Positions 61,420 to 64,000 of a DNA stretch of 64,000 nucleotides are shown here, piece by piece. The position numbers and the translations under genes were made by a program. Each line of letters begins with the position of its first letter. Within the stretch, counting starts at the first letter, position 1. The stretch lies in contig NZ_AP024714.1 in the NCBI RefSeq assembly GCF_033126985.1, positions 992,001 to 1,056,000 on the forward strand. The letters run 5' to 3'. The DNA is from Methylomarinovum caldicuralii (GTDB lineage Bacteria > Pseudomonadota > Gammaproteobacteria > Methylococcales > Methylothermaceae). A model generated the notes under the pieces. That model did no database searches, was not told the DNA's origin, and worked only from the letters and a program-made list of their open reading frames with translations.

Positions 61420-61791
61420 TCATCCCCGCCTGCGCCACCAGCCGGCCAGCAGCGAGCCGGACAGATTGTGCCACAGGCTGAACAGCGCCCCCGGCAGGGC
61501 GGCGGCGGGGGAGAAGTATTTGACCGCCAGGGCCACGCTCAGGCCGGAATTCTGCATCCCCACCTCGATGGCGAGGGTCCGGCGGGTGACCGGGTCGAGC
61601 CCGAACAGGGCCGGAACCCAGTAACCCAGCGCCAGACCGGCGAGGTTGTGGAGCACTACCGCCAGCATCACCAGGACCAGCAGAGGGACGATGGCGGCTT
61701 TGGCCGGCGTCCACCACTGAGGCTGCCACAGGGCGCAGGCGGCCAGCACTGCTGCCCACAGGGGGAAAAGGCGCGTCAGCCGCTCGCTCAC
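61420..61791 (-). pseudogene. Bile acid:sodium symporter family gene with a large in-frame internal deletion
   Basis: 123 codons where the family has ~300. Residues 1-42 ([19 protein letters not shown] to LLVLVM) are the family N-terminus, and residues 43-123 ([52 protein letters not shown]) are its C-terminus. The ~170-residue middle is missing at a join near 61665, with the frame kept. It is probably non-functional; a mini-protein of three helices is still encoded. Overlaps DUF2905 by 4 bases. Confidence 0.72.
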
Positions 61792-62003
61792 CGTCTCAGG
61801 AACAGGTTGACGATCAGGGTCAGGATCAGGCTGACGATGATCATCGAGGTGATGGGGATGAAAATGAACTTGTTTTCGTCCTGAATTCGGATGTCCCCCG
61901 GCAGCCGGCCGAACCAGTTGAACAGATTGGGGGCGTAGGTCAGGATCAGTCCCATCACCAGCAGGAAGATTCCCAGGTAGATGAAGAATTTACCGCCTTC
62001 CAT
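61788..62003 (-). CDS. DUF2905 small membrane protein
   Basis: 71 residues. Two hydrophobic segments flank [17 protein letters not shown], the conserved hairpin loop of DUF2905. Function unknown. Lies 12 bases downstream of mgtE. Confidence 0.88.
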   Translation of the reverse strand: MEGGKFFIYLGIFLLVMGLILTYAPNLFNWFGRLPGDIRIQDENKFIFIPITSMIIVSLILTLIVNLFLRR

Positions 62004-62015
62004 CTTGCGCCTCCG

Positions 62016-63383
62016 TTAGAACAACCACAGGGTGGCCAATCCCAGAAAGGCCAGGAAACCGACCACGTCGGTCACCGTGGTCAGTACTACGCCGCCCGCC
62101 AGGGCCGGGTCGATGCCCAGCTTGTCCAGCAGCAGTGGAATCATCACCCCGGCGAACGCGGCGCACAGCAGGTTGATGATCATCGCCGCGGCGATCAGCA
62201 GGCCGATGTGAAGGGCCTGGAACCAGATGGCGGCGATGATGCCGACCACGATGGCCCACAGCACCCCGTTGATCAGGCCGATGGCGATTTCCCGGGTCAG
62301 CAGGGTCCAGACATTGGCCTCGCCGATTTGTTTCAAGGCCAGGGCGCGGATCACCAGGGTCTGGGTCTGGGTGCCGGCGATGCCTCCCATGCTGGCGACG
62401 ATGGGCATCAGCACCGCCAGCGCCACTTCCTTCTGGATGGTGGCCTCGAACAGGCCGATGACCCAGGCGGCCAGAAAGGCGGTGACCAGATTGACGCCGA
62501 GCCACACCGCCCGCCGCTTGGCGCTTTCGGAAATGGGGGCGAACATGTCGGTTTCTTCCGACAGGCCGGCCTGGCTCATGATGGTGTGTTCGGCTTCGTC
62601 GCGGATCACGTCCACCACGTCGTCCACGGTGATGCGGCCGACCAACCGGCCTTCTTCGTCCACCACCGGGGCCGAAACCCAGTCGTGGTGCTCGAATAGC
62701 ATCGCCACGTCGGAGGCAGGCAGGGCGGCGGGGATGGCCTCCACATCGGTAAGCATCAGTTCGCGCACGGTCTTGTTCGGGTCGCTGGTGAGCAGCACCG
62801 ACAGCGGGAGAATGCCGATCAGCCTGTCGTCCTTGTCCACCACGTAAAGAGCGTCGGTCAGATCCGGCAATTCGCCGCGCTGGCGCAGGTAGCGCAGCAC
62901 CACGTCGAGGGTGACGTTCGGGCGCACCGTGATGGTATCGGTGCGCATCAGGCTGCCGGCGGTGTCCTCGGGATAGGTCAGCACCCGCTCCAGACGGCGG
63001 CGGTCGTGGTGGCTGAGGGCCTGGACCACCTTGTCGCGGATGGTTTCCGGCAGGTCCTCGACGATGTCCGCCAGATCGTCGGGGTCGAGGGCCCCGGCGG
63101 CTTCGATCAGGTCCTCGGCATCGGTCTTCTCCAGGGCCTTGATGAGGCTGCCGCGGACCTCCTCGTGCAGTTCCACCAGCACCTCCCCGGCCACTTCCGG
63201 GGGCAGCAGGCGCCAGACCACCAGGCGGTCGGCGGGCTTGAGCGCTTCGAGCAGGTCGGCGATTTCCGCCGGGGTGAGGGCCTGGAGCAGTTGGTTGAGT
63301 TCGGCGAGTTTGCCGGTTTCTAGGTCCTCGGTCAGTTGTTTTAAATGGCGTTCGGTATCGTCGTGTTCGGCGCTGATGGGCAT
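62016..63383 (-). CDS. mgtE: Magnesium transporter MgtE
   Basis: 455 residues, full architecture: MgtE N superhelix (about 20-135, LLEALKPADRLVVWRLLPPEVAGEVL in part), tandem CBS domains (about 140-260; ALYVVDKDDRLIG, APVVDEEGRLVGRITVDDVVDVI in part), plug helix, and five-helix pore with MPIVASMGGIAGTQTQTLVIRALA (in part). Mg2+ channel gated by cytosolic Mg2+. ATG at 63383 chosen because the N domain begins there. A second, N-domain-less relative is at 25435-26337. Confidence 0.95.
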   Translation of the reverse strand: MPISAEHDDTERHLKQLTEDLETGKLAELNQLLQALTPAEIADLLEALKPADRLVVWRLLPPEVAGEVLVELHEEVRGSLIKALEKTDAEDLIEAAGALDPDDLADIVEDLPETIRDKVVQALSHHDRRRLERVLTYPEDTAGSLMRTDTITVRPNVTLDVVLRYLRQRGELPDLTDALYVVDKDDRLIGILPLSVLLTSDPNKTVRELMLTDVEAIPAALPASDVAMLFEHHDWVSAPVVDEEGRLVGRITVDDVVDVIRDEAEHTIMSQAGLSEETDMFAPISESAKRRAVWLGVNLVTAFLAAWVIGLFEATIQKEVALAVLMPIVASMGGIAGTQTQTLVIRALALKQIGEANVWTLLTREIAIGLINGVLWAIVVGIIAAIWFQALHIGLLIAAAMIINLLCAAFAGVMIPLLLDKLGIDPALAGGVVLTTVTDVVGFLAFLGLATLWLF

Positions 63384-63507
63384 CGGGATGTTCCTTGGAG
63401 AATACGGGAGAGAAAAACTAATCAATTTTAACAAACAGTTGGGGTGTTCCCGAGGTTTTTCAAGCTTTATACTGCGCTGCGGGTGCCTGTTTCGAGAGGA
63501 AGATCGC

Positions 63508-64000
63508 TTGAGCCGCCGTCTGTTCCGTTCCACCGCCGTCGTCGGCGGCATGACCCTGATCTCGCGGATACTGGGATTCATCCGCGACGTGGTCATCGCC
63601 TATCTGTTCGGGGCCAATGCCGCTACCGACGCCTTTTTCGTTGCCTTCAAGATCCCCAACTTTCTGCGCCGCCTGTTTGCCGAGGGGGCCTTTTCCCAGG
63701 CTTTCGTGCCGGTGATGGCCGAGTACAAGGAGCAGCGGGGCCAGGCCGAGCTCAAGCGTTTCCTCGACCGTACCGCCGGTTCCCTGGCCATGGTGCTGAT
63801 GGCGGTGACGCTGCTGGGGGTGATTGGTGCGCCGTGGGTGATCCTGGTGTTCGCGCCGGGTTTCTCCCGTTCCGGGGAAGTGTATGAGCTGGCGGTGCAG
63901 ATGCTACGGATTACCTTCCCCTATCTGTTCTTCATCGCCTCCACCGCCATGGCCGGGGCGATTCTCAACACCTTTAACCGTTTTGCGGTGCCCGCCTTCA
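63508..64000 (+). CDS. murJ: Lipid II flippase MurJ, N-terminal part, cut by window edge
   Basis: 164 codons visible. SRRLFRSTAVVGGMTLISRILGFIRD, FGANAATDAFFVAFKIPNFLRRLFAEGAFSQAFVPV (both in part) and FPYLFFIASTAMAGAILNTFNRF match MurJ (MviN) TM1-TM5. It moves lipid II across the inner membrane. The start is TTG at 63508 with GAGAGGA 7 bases upstream; no ATG fits. A TATACT (63468-63473) may be the -10 element. Confidence 0.93.
   Translation, partial: MSRRLFRSTAVVGGMTLISRILGFIRDVVIAYLFGANAATDAFFVAFKIPNFLRRLFAEGAFSQAFVPVMAEYKEQRGQAELKRFLDRTAGSLAMVLMAVTLLGVIGAPWVILVFAPGFSRSGEVYELAVQMLRITFPYLFFIASTAMAGAILNTFNRFAVPAF

Overview
The window is a dense, G+C-rich (roughly two-thirds G+C by eye) bacterial chromosome segment with about 55 protein genes, one tRNA gene and no intergenic gap over 300 bases. 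Gene content and order point to a gammaproteobacterium: recC-recB-recD, sspA-sspB, a cAMP-receptor-type crp, short-form hisG in an mla-murA-hisG-hisD-hisC cluster, DUF1820, and petA-petB-petC (cytochrome bc1). The species cannot be fixed from this sequence; a Methylococcales/Chromatiales-type lineage is only an inference from the style of the genes.

Layout. 1-1752 (minus): end of an Hsp70-like gene, DUF2760 protein, small lipoprotein. 2003-4290: tRNA-Leu(CAA), queA and a flippase-like membrane protein. 4512-7710 (minus): ABC importer (ATPase, permease, binding protein) overlapping a parA-like gene. 7803-9064: an intact ISAs1-family element with a 10-bp target duplication, inserted between parA and a divergently oriented, nonsense-mutated ZnuD-like TonB receptor. 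11082-15443: leuS overlapping a minimal nucleotidyltransferase, a HEPN RNase and a CARF-PD-(D/E)XK nuclease (Card1/Can2-like), all four genes chained by 4-base overlaps. 15436-17169: patatin-like phospholipase. 17307-25433: recCBD. 25435-35697: MgtE-like transporter, SCO protein, dapC, 2OG oxygenase; a decarboxylase/MFS/oxidoreductase operon; recQ-glutaredoxin-cupin-quinone oxidoreductase. 35719-41041: DUF457 protein, PBP4-type peptidase, then a mercury locus (MerC fused to a bufferin-like Cys domain, MerA split by a stop codon, a MerR-type operator but no merR), gloB and a gene remnant. 41026-48267: crp, M20 amidohydrolase, YbdK ligase, DUF1820, sspBA, petABC. 48387-53683: a wrecked type III-like restriction-modification locus, in which a methyltransferase is separated from a short C-terminal scrap of its nuclease by a 5'-truncated group II intron and an IS66-family element. 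53676-60329 (minus): hisC-hisD-hisG-murA-mlaB-mlaD-mlaE-mlaF, lacking mlaC and ibaG. 60375-64000: sugar transferase, panD, an internally deleted bile-acid-symporter-type gene, DUF2905, mgtE and the start of murJ.

The most unusual piece is 13541-15443: a HEPN/MNT toxin-antitoxin pair plus a cyclic-oligonucleotide-sensing nuclease, with no CRISPR array or cas gene in the window, translationally coupled to the essential leuS gene. The second is the MerC-bufferin fusion (37729-38421). Several loci are visibly decaying (TonB receptor, merA, nuclease fragment, symporter), which suggests a genome under recent IS activity and gene loss.
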